A stretch of DNA of 8,064 nt from Bacteroides sp. (lineage in GTDB: Bacteria > Bacteroidota > Bacteroidia > Bacteroidales > Bacteroidaceae). The stretch is from NCBI GenBank assembly GCA_019412865.1, contig DXOJ01000083.1, forward strand, positions 1 to 8,064. Reading direction: 5' to 3'. A program made the translations under genes and the position numbers. This document shows positions 6,616 through 8,064 of this stretch, piece by piece (positions within the stretch are counted from its first letter, which is position 1; every line of letters starts with the position of its first letter). Under the pieces are notes generated by a model. The model saw only the letters and a program-made list of their open reading frames with translations. It was not told the DNA's origin and searched no databases.

Positions 6616-7953
6616 TTAGTAAGAAGCGAGGGAGGGGACGGGGCAAGATTCGTTCCCGCGTATTTCACCCTGTTTCCCTTTTCTGTATTTTTGTGTCAGA
6701 TAAATCATTGCTAAGGTGAACGCAAAGGTGCAGACGATTCCTACTGTCCCTGCCATCGTATTGTAGAATTCCAGCCAATTTAAATCCGGGTTGAAACATT
6801 CTTTCACTACCAATACCACCACTGTGCCTGTGTAGCCGATGGAATCGACCATCGCTATGAAGAAACCTACATTTCCCTTGATGCGGAAACAGGCGATGAA
6901 GCGGTCGAAGAAAATGGTTTGAAAGCTCAAGTAGGAAAAATAGAGGCAGAGGCTCTGGATAAATAACCACACGAGCGGAGAAAGTTGCAGGGTATGGTAG
7001 TTGAATGCCACAGTGCTAAGTGTGATTGCTCCCGCAATGACAAGGGTCAATAGAACGGAAAGTACTTTGATGTGGCTTTTCATCACTGCCAGGGTGGCGA
7101 AAATAGCCAGGATAATCAGTGTGACTACACCGTCCACTTTGGCGAATACCCACGGGGAAAGTCCGGCGGCATTGACGTCTATGATTTTCACCAGAAAGTC
7201 TTCCTTGACATCTTGCAAAACGGTGAGAAAGAGATTGGCGAAGAAAAGCAGTGTCAATATGGGAGCAAAGCTGCGGAACAGGTTCCAGCGTTGTTGTTTG
7301 TTGAGAGTGACACGTTCCACACGCAGTGCTTTGTCTTCGGCAATCGGTTTGGGCAGGTGATCGAGGATATAGCCCAGTCCTGCCAGCAAGGGCAATGCTA
7401 CCGCACCGATCAGTGCAGACATCCAGAATTCACTGACATGCAGGGTGTCGACAACGAAAAGTCCGATGGATTTGGCTGTGCCGCTACTGACTGCGATACT
7501 AAGTCCGAAAAGGGAAGCGAGCAGATCCGTCACCCGGCGTCCTTCGAGGAAGCTGAAGATGACTCCCCACATACAGCCAAGCGACAGTCCGTTGAAGAAC
7601 AACGCCAACACATTGAACGGGCGGGGCAGGCATCCGAAAAGAACCAAAGAGAGTTCGGCCACTAAAATAGAAACAAGAATGAATTTCAGGCGGCCTTCTC
7701 TCTTCAGTTCGGAAATAAGTTTGATCCCGATAAACTTGGATACCATATATCCGAATATCTGGATGATGCTGGTGGCTATCTTATAGTCCATACCAAATAG
7801 TTCCATGCCGTCGAACGTGGCGGCGGTGAACGGTTTGCGTAGTGCGTAGACTAATGAATAGGATAGCAGTGCCGCTCCTCCCGCATAAAGGATAAAGAGT
7901 AAATCGGAAAGTTTCTTTTGGGCCGAAGGCGACAGTTTTTCTTTGAAATTCAT
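6616..7953 (-). CDS. 12-helix MFS membrane protein, organophosphate-antiporter-like; candidate phosphonate importer (probably DUF5690)
   Basis: This inner-membrane protein of 445 residues has about 12 hydrophobic helices, split 6+6 by a charged loop (about 198-228). By eye it aligns with GlpT/UhpT antiporters. YALRKPFTAA (36-45) matches YLVRKNFALA of GlpT helix 1, where Arg45 binds phosphate; the equivalent here is Arg39. YMVSKFIG (69-76), the GCMWG turn in helix 4 (126-130) and GYTGTVVV (373-380) also match. In helix 7, FANLFLTVLQD seems to put Gln247 where GlpT has Arg269, with Asp248, Glu251 and Asp252 nearby. I think Bacteroidetes annotation calls this family DUF5690, from memory. I chose the ATG at 7953: the frame stays open to 8019, but that extension would span the promoter at 7979-7986. 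As first gene of the phnX-phnW operon it plausibly imports AEP or a related phosphonate. A sensory role like UhpC is the main alternative. Confidence 0.8.
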   Translation of the reverse strand: MNFKEKLSPSAQKKLSDLLFILYAGGAALLSYSLVYALRKPFTAATFDGMELFGMDYKIATSIIQIFGYMVSKFIGIKLISELKREGRLKFILVSILVAELSLVLFGCLPRPFNVLALFFNGLSLGCMWGVIFSFLEGRRVTDLLASLFGLSIAVSSGTAKSIGLFVVDTLHVSEFWMSALIGAVALPLLAGLGYILDHLPKPIAEDKALRVERVTLNKQQRWNLFRSFAPILTLLFFANLFLTVLQDVKEDFLVKIIDVNAAGLSPWVFAKVDGVVTLIILAIFATLAVMKSHIKVLSVLLTLVIAGAITLSTVAFNYHTLQLSPLVWLFIQSLCLYFSYLSFQTIFFDRFIACFRIKGNVGFFIAMVDSIGYTGTVVVLVVKECFNPDLNWLEFYNTMAGTVGIVCTFAFTLAMIYLTQKYRKGKQGEIRGNESCPVPSLASY

Positions 7954-7978
7954 AATGCTATTTTTTTTGTTTCCGGTG

Positions 7979-7986
7979 CAAAAGTA
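7979..7986 (-). promoter_or_regulatory. Bacteroides-type promoter of the phn operon (-7 element)
   Basis: On the minus strand TACTTTTG matches the Bacteroides primary sigma -7 consensus TAnnTTTG exactly. The A6 run at 8004-8009 (T6 on the minus strand) supplies TTTT at the right distance, 19 bp, for the -33 TTTG element with one mismatch. Transcription would start near 7971-7974, giving a leader of about 20 nt before the ATG at 7953. This also rules out the longer start at 8019. Confidence 0.75.
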
Positions 7987-8009
7987 GGGTGTCTGAGCGA
8001 ACGAAAAAA

Positions 8010-8040
8010 TGAATTTCAATGAATCATATTGTATATATGA
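8010..8040. promoter_or_regulatory. Dyads upstream of the phn promoter (operator candidates)
   Basis: TCATAT (8024-8029) and ATATGA (8035-8040) form a perfect 6-bp inverted repeat with a 5-bp spacer, just upstream of the -33 region. Next to it TGAATTTCA (8010-8018) is a 9-base palindrome. Their position suits an activator or repressor site for the phn operon. The sequence is A/T-rich, so chance is a real alternative, and no regulator gene is in the window. Confidence 0.35.
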
Positions 8041-8064
8041 GCCTTTAAGTGTACTGAAATATTA

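Noticed and set aside
7072..7665. A 197-codon plus-strand open frame across the membrane-protein gene
   Set aside because: It is antisense to the conserved 12-helix protein; its Gln/Glu/Ser-rich translation is what reversed hydrophobic codons give.
7954..8019. A 22-residue N-terminal extension of the membrane protein to an ATG at 8019
   Set aside because: It would run through the near-perfect promoter at 7979-7986, so it would not be in the mRNA. The ATG at 7953 gives an N-terminus that lines up with GlpT.

Overview
The window looks like chromosome of a gut Bacteroides or a close relative. Three things suggest this: the protein sequences, A/T-rich gene starts that mostly lack Shine-Dalgarno sites, and one clean Bacteroides-type promoter (-7 element TACTTTTG, matching TAnnTTTG). 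The genus call is inference from recognition; no database search was possible. There are no tRNA or rRNA genes, CRISPR arrays, insertion sequences or phage genes.

Left part (1-2926, + strand): the anaerobic (class III) ribonucleotide reductase pair. nrdD enters the window already in frame, so its start lies to the left, and runs through its zinc site and C-terminal glycyl-radical motif. nrdG, the radical-SAM activase that installs that radical, follows after 77 bp. Together they make dNTPs without oxygen.

Middle (2927-4528, + strand): a structured 198-bp spacer, then a 467-residue 14-helix major facilitator exporter of the DHA2 drug-efflux type. No regulator gene lies next to it.

Right part (4630-7953, - strand): a three-gene leftward operon for breaking the carbon-phosphorus bond of 2-aminoethylphosphonate (AEP). 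The order of transcription is a 12-helix MFS protein, then phnX (phosphonoacetaldehyde hydrolase), then phnW (AEP:pyruvate transaminase). It is driven by the promoter at 7979-7986 and ends in a strong hairpin at 4529-4566, placed between the converging exporter and phnW. PhnW makes phosphonoacetaldehyde and alanine; PhnX cuts the aldehyde to acetaldehyde and phosphate.

The most interesting point is the first gene of that operon. It aligns by eye with the organophosphate:phosphate antiporters (GlpT, UhpT). It keeps the phosphate-binding Arg-Lys of helix 1 but appears to have glutamine where GlpT has its second binding arginine in helix 7. With its position in front of phnX-phnW, this makes it a good candidate for an uncharacterised AEP or phosphonate importer.
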